A stretch of 64,000 nucleotides of DNA from Algibacillus agarilyticus (GCF_003286125.1 NZ_QMED01000014.1:1-64000); one strand, 5' to 3'; counted from the stretch's first letter, positions 17,825 to 27,774 are shown. A program made the numbers and translations. The notes: a model not told the origin generated them from the letters alone.

Positions 17825-18079
17825 TTATACCAATCCGTAATAATAAGTGCCCACTCAGCGAGCGTTTAAATGCGCTTAAATGAAAGAAAAGTGGTGCTCT
17901 TTTGAGTTCCAGCAACACAGAGTAAGCGCATTTAAAACTCGCCTGAAAGGAATGCCCCAGCGGCTTTTGACCTGCGTTATCGGTATTTGAAAGGGAACAA
18001 CCATTCCTGTACACCGACGCCTTGTTCAAAAACCGCTGGATGCATTCTGAGAGATCACTTATTTATATGAATTGGTATT
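17825..18079 (+). mobile_element. Second MITE-like family, full copy
   Basis: About 255 bp with terminal inverted repeats TTATACCAATCCGTAATAATAAGTG and its imperfect reverse ending ATTGGTATTA. The left half (GTGCCCACTCAGCGAGCG through CTGAAAGGAATGCCC) recurs at 34796-34928. It has no gene. A minus-strand frame across it is a by-product of the repeat. Confidence 0.6.
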
Positions 18080-18423
18080 ACTTTCACTAATATAAAAAAG
18101 TACAAGCTGAATTCGCTAACCAATACAACATGCCGTGCTAAATTTAACCAGATTTGTTACTTATTAATTCTATCTATCAATCTGGTACTCATTTAGACGG
18201 TGTTATAAATCATCTTTTTCCTGATCTTATCAATAAATATGATGCATGCCAGTAATAAAAAATTAGCTTGAGTTGTCAAGCGATGTTAAGCCAAGCTCCA
18301 ATCTTGTTTAAACCTGATTGTTATACAATTTTGGCCGGTATTGCGCGCTTATTGTAAATAGATGAACAAATTGATATCTAAATTGTCTCTCATTAAGCAA
18401 TAATTTTATTTATCCTTAAAAAA
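18080..18423. other. Intergenic stretch, nothing recognised
   Basis: AT-rich leader between the second MITE and the GntR-type regulator. No open frame or clear repeat is seen. Confidence 0.4.
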
Positions 18424-18441
18424 ATACTATCATAATAGTAT
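18424..18441. promoter_or_regulatory. Inverted repeat ATACTAT-N4-ATAGTAT, likely autoregulatory site
   Basis: A perfect 7-bp inverted repeat 10 bp before the GntR-type gene. The half-sites resemble the AATAGTATTACTATT-like sites before arabinose and arabinan genes, so this is probably the regulator's own operator. Confidence 0.55.
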
Positions 18442-18450
18442 ATAAAAGAG

Positions 18451-19176
18451 ATGGGCAACCAAATGCTAGAAAATAAACGAAATGTCAATAAACGCAGTTT
18501 GTATGGTCAAGTTGCAAGTGCATTAGGCGAGCGTATTGTTAGCGGTCATTACAGCCAAGGTGCTAACTTACCTCAAGAAGCTAAAATAATGGAAGAGTTT
18601 AGTATTTCGCGCACAGCACTGCGTGAAGCATTTAAATTATTATCCGCTAAAGGCTTAATCGAGTCAAAACCAAAAACCGGGACAAAAGTAAGCATAAAAA
18701 AACAATGGAATATGCTGGATGCTGACGTGTTGAATTGGTGTTTTGAATCCGATATGGGAAATGAAATTCTGGCCGATTTATTTCAATTCAGACAGGCTAT
18801 AGAACCTCGCGCTGCTATGCTTGCCGCTAAATCTGGCTCCGATGAGCAATTGTTGAAAATTGAAGAAGCTTACAATAAGATGGAAGCAGCCGAATATGGC
18901 ACTGAGCAAACCTTACTAGCTGATGTTGAGTTTCATCAATCTATTTTAACGGCATCTGGAAATGCGTTAATGGACTCATTTGGTACTATGTTGGCAGAAG
19001 CGCTATATCGTTCGTTTGATATTACAACACATCGCGGTGAAGAATATTGGCAAGCTTCGTTACCTATGCATAAAGCGGTGTATTTAGGCATAAAATCCCG
19101 TAGTCCAGACAGAGCTAATTTTGAAATGATGGCATTGTTAAACGTAACGGATGAAGGTGCTAAACAAACATTTTAA
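18451..19176 (+). CDS. GntR-family (FadR/FCD subgroup) regulator of sugar use
   Basis: A 241-residue regulator. The N-terminal winged helix covers about residues 15-80 (SLYGQVASALGERIVSGHYSQ, EAKIMEEFSISRTALREAFKLLSAKGL, PKTGTKV). The C-terminal FCD ligand domain has the metal-binding pattern FRQAIEPRAAMLAA, DVEFHQSILTASGN and MHKAVYLGI. FCD regulators usually sense sugar acids or related metabolites. It lies directly upstream of araB-araD-araA and has the ATAGTAT motif in its own leader, so control of arabinose/arabinan genes is the best guess. ATG 18451 overlaps the AAAGAG purine stretch; ATG 18463 is an alternative start. Confidence 0.75.
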   Translation: MGNQMLENKRNVNKRSLYGQVASALGERIVSGHYSQGANLPQEAKIMEEFSISRTALREAFKLLSAKGLIESKPKTGTKVSIKKQWNMLDADVLNWCFESDMGNEILADLFQFRQAIEPRAAMLAAKSGSDEQLLKIEEAYNKMEAAEYGTEQTLLADVEFHQSILTASGNALMDSFGTMLAEALYRSFDITTHRGEEYWQASLPMHKAVYLGIKSRSPDRANFEMMALLNVTDEGAKQTF

Positions 19177-19238
19177 TCCATAACGTAAAAAAAAATTACT
19201 GACATACATGTAAATTTATTTTCCTAATCTCTAATAAT

Positions 19239-19278
19239 AATAAACAATAAGAATAATCTTTTATTCTTATTGTTTATT
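19239..19278 (+). terminator. 18-bp perfect inverted repeat after the GntR-type gene
   Basis: AATAAACAATAAGAATAA, a 4-nt loop TCTT, then its exact reverse complement. The stem is long but purely A/T except for two C/G pairs, and no T-run follows. It may be a terminator for the regulator gene or a regulatory hairpin. Confidence 0.35.
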
Positions 19279-19620
19279 AGGACGTGAGAGCGAGATGAAA
19301 AATTTGATCGGTCGCCAGAAAATTAATAATTTATCCTTCTTATTATAAAAAATATTAATAATAGCAATATTGTGAAAACTTCAAGCTACTCACAATACGT
19401 TAACTTTTACCATATCATTGCAATTACCACTCTCTAGTTTCATATAAACCGGTATACCTGACTGACTTTCACCAATGAAGCTAAAACTAATTTAGTTTTG
19501 AACTTGGCGCTCAACGTCACCACTTCCTTCTTCAACTATACACTTACATAAAGTAGTACTAATTGCGTTATTTATTACTTTTATCGCAATTTATCGACTG
19601 AAAAAGTCAATTTAAGGGTT

Positions 19621-19635
19621 AATAGTCATACTATT
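19621..19635. promoter_or_regulatory. GntR-type motif AATAGTCATACTATT before araB
   Basis: Half-sites AATAGT and ACTATT separated by CAT, 104 bp before the araB start. Same half-sites as 6219, 18424, 27759 and 27838. Confidence 0.5.
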
Positions 19636-19738
19636 TTCTAAAACTCGTGTGTAAGTTATTGTATTTTTCATTAAGTAATACTATATTAATATATATTGAA
19701 AGCGGTATTTTATTGCAATATTAAATGATGGTGAATAT

Positions 19739-21403
19739 ATGACGTCCTATGTATTAGGTTTGGACTTTGGCTCGGATTCAGTTAGAGCTCTTTTGGTAGA
19801 TACAAAAAATGGTAAAGAGATCGCGACTCATGTGGTTTATTACCCAAGATGGAAACAAGGCTTTTATTGTGATCCTACTAAAGACCAATTCCGCCAACAT
19901 CCTTTAGATTATATTGAAAGTTTAACTGCAGTTGTACAAGGTCTTTGGTCACAAGTTCCCGTTGAAACACAACAGTCAGTTGTTGGGATTAGTTTTGATA
20001 CAACAGGCTCAACACCGATCGCAGTCGATGAACACGGTACCGCTTTAGCGCTTAAACCTGAATTTGCTGAAAACCCCAATGCCATGTTTATATTATGGAA
20101 AGATCATACTGCGATCACTGAGGCTCAACAGATAACACAAGCCGCTAATGCCGCCAATGAGAATTATTTGAAATTCGAAGGTGGTGTCTATTCATCTGAA
20201 TGGTTTTGGGCTAAAGCTTTACATACATTACGTCAAGATAAAACGATAGCTGATGCAGCCTATAGTTGGGTTGAACATTGTGATTGGATGTCAGCGTTAA
20301 TAACCGACACGTTGCATCCAACCGTATTTAGATCAAGCCGGTGTGCGGCAGGCCATAAGCAAATGTGGCATCAAAGCTGGGGAGGATACCCACCCAATGA
20401 ATTCTTCACTCAAATAGATCCTCTCTTAGATGGCTTACGCGATAAATTACCCAGTGAAACATTTACAGCTGATCAAATTTGTGGCGAGTTAAGTGCTGAA
20501 TGGGCTGATAAGCTCTCTTTACCTGTGGGAATTGCCGTTACTTTTAGTGCCTTTGATTGTCATATGGGCGCAGTAGGCGCCAATGTAAAACCGGGTGTAT
20601 TAACTAAAGTAATGGGCACTTCAACCTGTGATATTACAGTGGCTACTTATGATGAAGTCGCCGATAAAAATATTAAAGGTATTTGTGGACAAGTTGATGG
20701 CTCTGTTTTGCCTGGTTTTATTGGTTTAGAAGCGGGTCAATCTGCTTTTGGTGACTTATATGCTTGGTTCCGTCGTTTAATTAATTGGCCACTGCAAAAC
20801 ATTGTGCTTAGCGATTTAATCGATGATGCAACCAAAGCTAAATTGATCCAAGAGGTAGAAGATAAAACATTAATCGCGCTAGGCGAAGAAGCGGCTAAGT
20901 TGCCGATCGGTTCGTCGGGGCTTACGGCGCTTGATTGGGTTAATGGTCGGCGTACCCCTGATGCTGATCAGACCGTGTCGATGGCTATCGCCGGATTAAA
21001 AATGGGTAGTCAAGCACCGCATATTTACCGAGCTTTAGTCGAAGCAACGGCGTTTGGTTCGCGTGCAATCATAGAGCGCTTTAAAAAAGAAGGCGTTCGC
21101 ATTGATTCAGTCGTCACTATTGGTGGGATCTCGAAAAAATCAGATTTTGTTATGCAAACATGTGCTGATGTTTGGAATAGTCCAATAGATGTACTTGAAA
21201 GTGAACAAAGTTGTGCTCTTGGTGCTGCCATATTTGCCGCGGTTGCTGCGGGTATTTACCCTGATGTCGCAAGTGCACAAGCTCAAATGGCTTCACCTGT
21301 CTGTAAAACGTATCAGCCTAATAGGCAAAACACAGAAAAATTTGATGAATTGTACCAACGCTATATAAAACTCGGTGTATTCGTTGAAGGAGGAATTAAA
21401 TAA
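19739..21403 (+). CDS. araB: Ribulokinase
   Basis: A 554-residue FGGY-family kinase that phosphorylates L-ribulose to L-ribulose 5-phosphate. The start SYVLGLDFGSDSVRALLVD is the ATP/phosphate-1 region. KDHTA, VEHCDWMSALIT and RSSRCAAGHKQMWHQSWGGYP are hallmarks of the ribulokinase subgroup, and the second domain has GTSTCDI, GLEAGQSAFGD and GGISKKSDF. Length matches AraB. Its stop overlaps the araD start by one base (TAATG), so the two are translationally coupled. araA follows after 53 bp. Confidence 0.93.
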   Translation: MTSYVLGLDFGSDSVRALLVDTKNGKEIATHVVYYPRWKQGFYCDPTKDQFRQHPLDYIESLTAVVQGLWSQVPVETQQSVVGISFDTTGSTPIAVDEHGTALALKPEFAENPNAMFILWKDHTAITEAQQITQAANAANENYLKFEGGVYSSEWFWAKALHTLRQDKTIADAAYSWVEHCDWMSALITDTLHPTVFRSSRCAAGHKQMWHQSWGGYPPNEFFTQIDPLLDGLRDKLPSETFTADQICGELSAEWADKLSLPVGIAVTFSAFDCHMGAVGANVKPGVLTKVMGTSTCDITVATYDEVADKNIKGICGQVDGSVLPGFIGLEAGQSAFGDLYAWFRRLINWPLQNIVLSDLIDDATKAKLIQEVEDKTLIALGEEAAKLPIGSSGLTALDWVNGRRTPDADQTVSMAIAGLKMGSQAPHIYRALVEATAFGSRAIIERFKKEGVRIDSVVTIGGISKKSDFVMQTCADVWNSPIDVLESEQSCALGAAIFAAVAAGIYPDVASAQAQMASPVCKTYQPNRQNTEKFDELYQRYIKLGVFVEGGIK

Positions 21404-22098
21404 TGAGTTATAAAGAACTAAAACGTGAAGTTTTTGAAGCCAATATGGAACTAGTCACCCGTGACTTAGTTATTTATACCTTTGGTAACGTTTCACAAAT
21501 AGACCGTCAAAAAGGCGTTGTTGCTATAAAGCCAAGTGGCGTAGCTTACGAAAATTTAAATGTCGATGATATTGTCATTGTTGATCTCGAAAACAATATT
21601 GTTGAAGGTAATATGCGCCCGTCTTCAGATACTAAAACGCATACTTATTTATATCGTCATTGGGATCATGTAGGTGGGATCACACACACTCATTCGACTT
21701 ATGCTACGGCATGGGCACAATCAAGATCACCGATACCTTGCTTAGGCACAACCCACGCTGATTATGTTTATGGTGATATTCCTTGCACCGCTGTTATACG
21801 TAATGATCAAATTGATCGTGATTACGAAGAAGAAACGGGTGTGCAAATCACAGACTGTTTTATTGATCGTGACCCAAATGAATCACCCATGGTTATTGTT
21901 GCTGGCCACGCTCCCTTTACGTGGGGTGTAGATGCCGCCAAATCGGTTTATCACGCTGCATTATTGGAAGAAATAGCTAAGATGGCCTATTTAACTAAAA
22001 CCTTAACACCACAAGTTACTGATTTAAAACAAGAGGTTATGGATAAACACTACTTACGTAAAAATGGAAAAAATGCATATTACGGACAAAGTAAATAG
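21403..22098 (+). CDS. araD: L-ribulose-5-phosphate 4-epimerase
   Basis: A 231-residue class II aldolase-fold epimerase converting L-ribulose 5-phosphate to D-xylulose 5-phosphate. Visible landmarks are TFGNVSQID, KPSGVAYENL, PSSDTKTHTYLYRHWDHVGGITHTHSTYATAWAQ with the metal-binding His pair, and GHAPFTWG with the third His. Length equals that of E. coli AraD. It is coupled to araB by a 1-bp overlap. Confidence 0.93.
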   Translation: MSYKELKREVFEANMELVTRDLVIYTFGNVSQIDRQKGVVAIKPSGVAYENLNVDDIVIVDLENNIVEGNMRPSSDTKTHTYLYRHWDHVGGITHTHSTYATAWAQSRSPIPCLGTTHADYVYGDIPCTAVIRNDQIDRDYEEETGVQITDCFIDRDPNESPMVIVAGHAPFTWGVDAAKSVYHAALLEEIAKMAYLTKTLTPQVTDLKQEVMDKHYLRKNGKNAYYGQSK

Positions 22099-22151
22099 CA
22101 CTCATCAATCATTTAAACGTTTAATGTACAGCATAATATAGAGATAAAAAT

Positions 22152-23651
22152 ATGAATTTTTCACAAAAACAAGTTTGGTTTATCACAGGATCTCAAGATT
22201 TATATGGGCCAAAGGTGTTAGAACAAGTGGCTAAAGACAGTGAGCTAATGGTTGCCGGTTTTAACAAATCAGCACACATCCAGTTTGATGTTGTTTGTAA
22301 ACCGACCGTAAAATCGCCATCAGAAATTCATGCTGTTTGCCAAGCAGCAAATGCCGATAGTCAATGTGTTGGGGTTATATTATGGATGCATACCTTCTCA
22401 CCTGCCAAAATGTGGATAGCGGGTTTAAGCGAATTACGTAAACCATTCATGCATTTACACACGCAGTTCAATGCCGCATTACCTTGGGCTGATATCGATA
22501 TGAACTACATGAATACACACCAAAGTGCACATGGCTGTCGAGAATTTGGATTTATCGGAACAAGACTACGTAAAGAACGCAAAGTAGTTGTTGGCCATTG
22601 GCAAAATACACAAGTACAAACACAAATCGATGAATGGTGTCGTGCTGCTGCAGGTTGGAACGAAAGCCAAAACCTAAAGGTAGCCCGTTTTGGTGACAAC
22701 ATGCGCCAAGTAGCCGTAACCGAAGGTGATAAAGTCAGTGCTCAAATTCAATTTGGTTACGAAGTTCATGCCTATGGTTTAGGTGAACTTGCTGAATTAG
22801 TTAACAATGTATCTGATGCTGATGTTACTGCACAAATTGAATGTTATAGCCAAGAATATGCAATAAATGATGCATTATTTAAAGATGACTACCAGCTAAA
22901 CATGCTTAAAAACGAGGCTCGTCTTGAATTGGGTATGAGTCAATTTTTAACCGATGGAGGCTTCGGTGCATTTACAAACTGTTTCGAAAATTTAGCTGGA
23001 CTAACCGGTTTACCAGGGTTAGCTACTCAACGCTTAATGCAAAATGGTTTTGGTTATGGTGGAGAGGGCGACTGGAAAACATCGGCTATGGTTCGCATAA
23101 TGAAAGTAATGGGTCAAGGTCGAAAAGGAGGCACATCTTTTATGGAAGATTATACCTATAACTTTGGAGAGCGCGATCAAGTTTTAGGAGCGCATATGCT
23201 TGAAGTGTGCCCATCAATAGCAGCAGAAAAACCAAAATTAGAAATACATCGCCATACAATCGGCGTTAAATGTGATACCGCGCGTTTATTATTTACCGGT
23301 GCTGCAGGACCGGCAATCAATGTATCACCAATTGATTTAGGCAATCGTTTCCGCATTATTGTTAATGAAGTTGATGCTGTAAAACCACCTGCAGATTTAC
23401 CTAAATTACCGGTTGCCAATGCATTGTGGGAGCCACGTCCTAATTTATCGATAGCCGCAGCAGCATGGATTTACGCTGGCGGCGCACATCATACCGCTTA
23501 TAGCCAAGCAGTAACGACCGATATGATAAATGACTACGCAGAAATGGCAGGGGTTGAACTTGTTGTTATCGATGCGGACACCAAAATTCGTCAGTTTAAG
23601 GCTGATTTACGAAACAACTCAGCTTATTATGGTTTAGCTAACGTTTTATAA
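22152..23651 (+). CDS. araA: L-arabinose isomerase
   Basis: A 499-residue cytoplasmic isomerase interconverting L-arabinose and L-ribulose. It begins with the typical [15 protein letters not shown] and carries [56 protein letters not shown] and FMEDYTYNF, which include the metal-binding Glu and His residues. Length matches E. coli AraA (500). It is the last gene of araB-araD-araA, and a strong hairpin follows at 23677. Confidence 0.95.
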   Translation: MNFSQKQVWFITGSQDLYGPKVLEQVAKDSELMVAGFNKSAHIQFDVVCKPTVKSPSEIHAVCQAANADSQCVGVILWMHTFSPAKMWIAGLSELRKPFMHLHTQFNAALPWADIDMNYMNTHQSAHGCREFGFIGTRLRKERKVVVGHWQNTQVQTQIDEWCRAAAGWNESQNLKVARFGDNMRQVAVTEGDKVSAQIQFGYEVHAYGLGELAELVNNVSDADVTAQIECYSQEYAINDALFKDDYQLNMLKNEARLELGMSQFLTDGGFGAFTNCFENLAGLTGLPGLATQRLMQNGFGYGGEGDWKTSAMVRIMKVMGQGRKGGTSFMEDYTYNFGERDQVLGAHMLEVCPSIAAEKPKLEIHRHTIGVKCDTARLLFTGAAGPAINVSPIDLGNRFRIIVNEVDAVKPPADLPKLPVANALWEPRPNLSIAAAAWIYAGGAHHTAYSQAVTTDMINDYAEMAGVELVVIDADTKIRQFKADLRNNSAYYGLANVL

Positions 23652-23676
23652 GAAGAGCATATTAACTCCATTAAAA

Positions 23677-23701
23677 TGCCGCGTATATCGCGGTATTTTT
23701 T
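23677..23701 (+). terminator. Rho-independent terminator after araA
   Basis: TGCCGCG-TATA-TCGCGGTA hairpin (CCGCG/CGCGG core) followed by seven T/A-rich bases, TTTTTTA, 26 bp after the araA stop. Confidence 0.8.
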
Positions 23702-23915
23702 ATTCTTAATCTAGGGCGTCCAAAAATCTGTGTCATTCGCTTTAAGTTCATACCACAGTCAACATAGTCTATTTACTTTATGTTTATTTAAACTAAAAAA
23801 TATAAACGTAATAAACAAATGTAAGTACTCATCTTGTGTTAGTTTTATTAATCACTAAGCTTAATGATAAAGAAAACTTAGTTTTGTTAAGTTAAATTAT
23901 CTTGAGATTGGTTGA

Positions 23916-24821
23916 ATGCATTTTATCTGGTTAGTTATTATCTTGTGTATGTTCACGCATAAAGTTCAAAGCTGTACGTTAGATAATCAATCAAACTTAG
24001 CCGTAGTTTATATTCCCTATCAAGAACCATCCAAGCGTATCCACAATCAATATTTTTTGACCTTACTTGATGCGATATTAAAACGAACTGAAGCAGAATA
24101 TGGTAAATGTAACGTTTTAGAACATAACATACCTTTAACCCATCAACGTATCGATGTCTTACTGGGTAAAAATGAACATATAAATTTAACCTGGACCTCA
24201 ACATCAAAAAAAAGGGAAGCACAAAATCAAGCAGTTAAAGAACCTTTATTAAAAGGTTTAATGGGGTATCGCGTTATGTTAGTAAACAAAAATAATAAAC
24301 ACATACTTCAAAATATAAATAGCATAGAACAGCTTCGCCAATTTACATTTGGTTTAGGTAGAGGTTGGCCAGATGTTGAAATAATGAAATATAATAAATT
24401 TGAAGTCATACAAACATCCACCTTTGAACAACTCTATAAAATGTTAGCAAGGGGGCGATTTGATTTATTATCTCGTGGTTACGCAGAAGCATTGCCAGAT
24501 GTCAATTTACATAAAGAAAAGGGGCTGGAATTGGATCCATATTTAAGTTTGATTTATCCAATGCCCGTATATTTTTTTGTTAGCAAACAAAATCAAAAAC
24601 TAGCCAATAGATTAAAATCAGGTATTCAGTCATTGCGAGCAGATGGTACATTTGATTCCATCTTTTACAATGATCCAGATATTAAAAACAGTTTGAAACA
24701 GCTAAATATTAACAGTCGTAAAAAATTATATTTATGTAACCCGACTTTACAGATTGATAAGGCTATGCAAAATGAAGCTTTCTGGCATTATCCTATTGAT
24801 AGTAATGCTTGCGCACATTAA
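23916..24821 (+). CDS. Orphan periplasmic binding protein-like (SBP family 3 type), paralogue 1
   Basis: A 301-residue exported protein with a signal peptide (HFIWLVIILCMFTHKVQSC). The rest has the type-2 periplasmic binding fold pattern: LTLLDAILKRTEAEYG, RIDVLLGKNEHINLTWTSTSK, GLMGYRVMLVNK, FGLGRGWPDVEIMKYNKFEVI, MLARGRFDLLSRGYAEAL, LIYPMPVYFFVSKQNQKLANRLKSGIQSL and a C-terminal ADGTFDSIFYN. No permease or ATPase gene accompanies it. The gene at 35191 is a clear paralogue (same FGxGRxWxD, DGxFDxxFYNxPxIK and YPxPxYFFVSK landmarks). Such orphans often serve as sensing partners, not uptake partners, but the role here is unknown. Confidence 0.65.
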   Translation: MHFIWLVIILCMFTHKVQSCTLDNQSNLAVVYIPYQEPSKRIHNQYFLTLLDAILKRTEAEYGKCNVLEHNIPLTHQRIDVLLGKNEHINLTWTSTSKKREAQNQAVKEPLLKGLMGYRVMLVNKNNKHILQNINSIEQLRQFTFGLGRGWPDVEIMKYNKFEVIQTSTFEQLYKMLARGRFDLLSRGYAEALPDVNLHKEKGLELDPYLSLIYPMPVYFFVSKQNQKLANRLKSGIQSLRADGTFDSIFYNDPDIKNSLKQLNINSRKKLYLCNPTLQIDKAMQNEAFWHYPIDSNACAH

Positions 24822-24824
24822 GTA

Positions 24825-24857
24825 AAATGAGTTAACACGTTACGGCTTAACTCATTT
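24825..24857. terminator. Bidirectional terminator between convergent genes
   Basis: AAATGAGTTAA and TTAACTCATTT form an 11-bp stem around an 11-nt loop, between the binding-protein gene and the arabinanase gene on the opposite strand, with A/T-rich tails on both sides. Confidence 0.65.
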
Positions 24858-24883
24858 ATTTTAAAAAGTGTATCAACTAAAAA

Positions 24884-26296
24884 TTAGTATTTTGGCCAAC
24901 CACTTGAATCCCAATTAAGTGTGCTTATCATTAATTTAGGCGTACCGTTATCTGATGCATCATAGGCATGGCGCACAATAACGTCTGTATTTAAAATATC
25001 TTGTCCACCAGGGCCTGCCCAAGCACTATTACCTGAATCTAAAATAGAACCGCCACTGTTTAACATATCGGTGCCATTTTTATCTAAATATGGACCTCTG
25101 ATATCAGTCGAACGACCATAAGCAATTTGATAAGTACTATCAATACCTGCACAACACTTACCGATAGAAGTAAATAAATAATAATATCCTTGACGGTAAA
25201 CAATCGTTGGCGCTTCAATACCACCCGAACGGGCAGCCAATGAATATAATGAGCCATAAGGTTTCATTGTTATTGGGTTGATTCGTTTAAGCTTGATCCC
25301 AGAGTTCCAAGAGCCAAATACTAACCAAGGTGCACCGTCTTTATCAATAACCAGATCGGGATCAATTGCATTATAATCGTCATTGGTTGTCGTGTTTACA
25401 ACAAGACCATCATCTCGCCAATCACCTGCTGCAACACTACTTGCCGATGTTAAGCCAATAACTGATTGTCGTGAACCAAATGTCGAAATAGAATAATACA
25501 GCCATGCTCGACCGTTATAATGTTTAAGCTCTGGTGCCCATACATCATTGTTTGTATTACCAGGTACATAATTCGTCCACCAACTTAATGGATTAGGGAA
25601 AATAGGAGACGCTTCATTCCAACTAACACCATCACTTGACCATTTACCATAAATACCCGGGCCCGTTTGAAATAACCACCAAGTACCGTTTTCATAGCCA
25701 ATAGTAGGGTCGTGTGTGACTATGTTACCTGTTAGTGCCCAATGATTAGTTGAACCATTCGTCGTGGATGGGTCCCAAGGGCCTGATTCAATTGAACCGA
25801 CCTTTTGCATCGACCAAAATTGTGAATCACCTCCCCAATATGTCCATTGACCAATATTGGCACCATCAACGGTTTCAAAATTTAATAGATCTAATGTCTT
25901 GCCACTATGACGATTAGTAAAGGTAAAATAACCATTATTTTGTTCATTAATATCCCACTGTTGTGTTATTCCACCCCAGTATTCCCACTGGGTAATATTA
26001 CCACCGTCGCTATTATCAAAATTGTAAACCTCCATCGCTTTACCGCTACTTAAGTTAATAATCGAATAATATCCGTTATTAAGTTTTGTAATTAACCATT
26101 TTTGCGCATCTTCATTGTTGCTTGACCATTGATTAATATTAGCGCCGTCTTCAGGTGATCCACTACCCACTTCAATCAATTTACCGCTGTGCTTAGACTT
26201 AATAGTATAAACCCCATTGTCTATCGCAAATACTTGGCTGCTTATTAAACAAAGTAAACCACTGAGTACTTTTATAATTTTGCGTGCTTGTAACAT
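24884..26296 (-). CDS. Secreted endo-arabinanase: ricin-type lectin domain plus GH43
   Basis: About 470 residues. ATG 26296 is preferred over 26329 because GGAGG lies 4 bases before it, and a signal peptide follows (QARKIIKVLSGLLCLISSQVFA). Residues ~25-160 are a ricin-B/CBM13-like trefoil with three similar repeats (GKLIEVGSGSPEDGANINQW, GKAMEVYNFDNSDGGNITQW and GKTLDLLNFETVDGANIGQW). The GH43 propeller follows: VTHDPTIGYENGTWWLF (base Asp), NDVWAPELKHYNGRAWLYYS, AIDPDLVIDKDGAPWLVFGSW (modulator Asp) and GGIEAPTIVYRQGYYYLF (acid Glu). This layout fits endo-1,5-alpha-L-arabinanases. A motif TTAATACTACTATC near 26437-26450 may bring it under the GntR-type regulator. Confidence 0.85.
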   Translation of the reverse strand: MLQARKIIKVLSGLLCLISSQVFAIDNGVYTIKSKHSGKLIEVGSGSPEDGANINQWSSNNEDAQKWLITKLNNGYYSIINLSSGKAMEVYNFDNSDGGNITQWEYWGGITQQWDINEQNNGYFTFTNRHSGKTLDLLNFETVDGANIGQWTYWGGDSQFWSMQKVGSIESGPWDPSTTNGSTNHWALTGNIVTHDPTIGYENGTWWLFQTGPGIYGKWSSDGVSWNEASPIFPNPLSWWTNYVPGNTNNDVWAPELKHYNGRAWLYYSISTFGSRQSVIGLTSASSVAAGDWRDDGLVVNTTTNDDYNAIDPDLVIDKDGAPWLVFGSWNSGIKLKRINPITMKPYGSLYSLAARSGGIEAPTIVYRQGYYYLFTSIGKCCAGIDSTYQIAYGRSTDIRGPYLDKNGTDMLNSGGSILDSGNSAWAGPGGQDILNTDVIVRHAYDASDNGTPKLMISTLNWDSSGWPKY

Positions 26297-26674
26297 TTCG
26301 CCTCCAAAAAAGCTTTTATGTGTGTGCATATTAAACAGCCAAGACTTTAAACAATGAGGTAAACTTTGATAAAAAGTGTTTGGCGTTTTTTATAAGTTTG
26401 ATTTATTAAATATGAATAACATTATAAAAATCACCATTAATACTACTATCATAATACTAATTAGATCAACAGAAATGTTACTTAAAAGTTAATATTTTGT
26501 TTAAGTGTTTGATCGTGTTTGAATTTTAGTGGTGAAAAAGAATCATCGTTTCATTTTTGAATAAATGGATGTAAAAACGTGATCAGTTAAAGAAATGTTA
26601 AGTAAAAAAAGAAATGATAATAGGTGATGAGCTATTTTATCTGTATGCGTAATGTAAATTGTTTTAAGCAGCAT
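26297..26674. promoter_or_regulatory. Leader of the arabinanase gene
   Basis: No gene. The motif TTAATACTACTATCATAATA (26437-26456) holds degenerate TACTAT/ATAGTA half-sites, 140 bp before the arabinanase start on the minus strand. Confidence 0.35.
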
Positions 26675-26717
26675 ATACCCAAGTTATTTAGGTATAACGC
26701 TGCAATAACTTGAGTAT
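26675..26717 (-). terminator. Hairpin after the GH43 gene, ATACCCAAGTTATT type
   Basis: ATACCCAAGTTATT and AATAACTTGAGTAT pair with a single mismatch around a 15-nt loop, 18 bp beyond the stop of the GH43 gene at 26735. A similar ATACCC-AAGTGACTT palindrome lies at 52350-52404, so this is a dispersed palindrome type. Confidence 0.55.
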
Positions 26718-26734
26718 AAATATAGACCCGTTGA

Positions 26735-27700
26735 TTATTTAACGGGTTTGGTGATCCCTTCTGTTGTCATTTGAACGCGTTTAAGCGTGCCATCTTTGTT
26801 GTAATGTAGCGCTTCAACGGCGACTGAACGTCTAAAACGGCCGCCGCTTTCTTGGCCTGGTTTAGGTGGTAAGCTTCCCGTATGATAAAAGAAATAATCT
26901 TGACCTTTAAAGCTAATAATCGCCTGGTGATTGGTTTCGCTATTACCGGCTAGCTCATTTAATATGCCTTTATATTGCCAAGGACCATGAATACTTTTGC
27001 TCATGGCGTAGCAAATTTTCTCAGGAAACTCGCACGCGTAGCTTAAATAATAATTATCTTTGTTTTTGTGCACCCAAGCTGCTTCAGTGAAATTAGGTAC
27101 ATCGACAACTTTGATAGGCCCGTCAAGTTCAATCAGGTTATCTTTAAGTTTTACGTATTTAGGCACTAAATTACCAAAAAACATATATACGTCGCCGTTT
27201 TCTTCAACATGTATCGCAGGGTCAATGTCATCCCAATCATTCGACGTGTGCTTTGTCATATCATCTGTGATTAAGGCACTGCCACGGGCATCTTTAAAAG
27301 GGCCATAAGGTGTATCTGCAACGGCTACCCCCACTGCAAATCCGGGTTTGTCATCTTTGTGGCGTACCGTCGTATAAAAATAAAACTTGCCATCACGCTC
27401 AATCGTGTGAGCCGCCCAAGCTTCACCTTTGGCCCACTTAAAATCATCTGCGCGCATTATTGAACCATGCTGTGTCCAGTTAACCATGTCTTCAGATGAA
27501 AATAATAGCCAATCATGCATTTGGAAAAACACATTATTACTGGGCGATTCGTCGTGCCCTGTATATAGGTACACTTTTCCGTCGTGAACCATGGCGGCAG
27601 GGTCAGCGGTAAACACGTTATCTACGATCGGATTTTTAGCCGAAACGTTCAGTGTGGTCATTAGTGTTGCTGCGAGTGCAAGTCGTTTTAAGTTTTTCAT
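26735..27700 (-). CDS. Secreted GH43 glycosidase
   Basis: About 321 residues from ATG 27700, where GAGAGG is correctly spaced; the ATG at 27712 lacks this. A signal peptide (KNLKRLALAATLMTTLNVSA) is followed by a GH43 propeller: VFTADPAAMVHDGKVYLYTGHD (base Asp), DWDDIDPAIHVEENGDVYMFFG (modulator Asp), PNFTEAAWVHKNKDNYYLSY (acid Glu) and ETNHQAIISFKGQDYFFYH. The pattern suits alpha-L-arabinofuranosidase or beta-xylosidase subfamilies. It is divergent from the symporter at 28082, with two AATAGTATTACTAT-type sites between them. Confidence 0.82.
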   Translation of the reverse strand: MKNLKRLALAATLMTTLNVSAKNPIVDNVFTADPAAMVHDGKVYLYTGHDESPSNNVFFQMHDWLLFSSEDMVNWTQHGSIMRADDFKWAKGEAWAAHTIERDGKFYFYTTVRHKDDKPGFAVGVAVADTPYGPFKDARGSALITDDMTKHTSNDWDDIDPAIHVEENGDVYMFFGNLVPKYVKLKDNLIELDGPIKVVDVPNFTEAAWVHKNKDNYYLSYACEFPEKICYAMSKSIHGPWQYKGILNELAGNSETNHQAIISFKGQDYFFYHTGSLPPKPGQESGGRFRRSVAVEALHYNKDGTLKRVQMTTEGITKPVK

Positions 27701-27758
27701 TGTGCCTCTCATCTATTTTAAAAATAATAACTGAACAACTAGAATAAGATCTCTCTTA

Positions 27759-27774
27759 TTAGTATTACTATATA
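27759..27774. promoter_or_regulatory. GntR-type motif TTAGTATTACTATATA
   Basis: In the divergent region between GH43 (minus) and the GPH symporter (plus), 59 bp before the GH43 start. Core AGTATTACTAT is shared with the site at 27838. Confidence 0.5.

Larger units (their letters stand above)
19177..19738. promoter_or_regulatory. Regulatory region before araB
   Basis: No gene. It holds an 18-bp inverted repeat at 19239-19278, an AATAGT-CAT-ACTATT site at 19621-19635 and a second AATACTATATTAATAT-like site at 19678-19693, close enough to araB to overlap its promoter. Confidence 0.5.
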
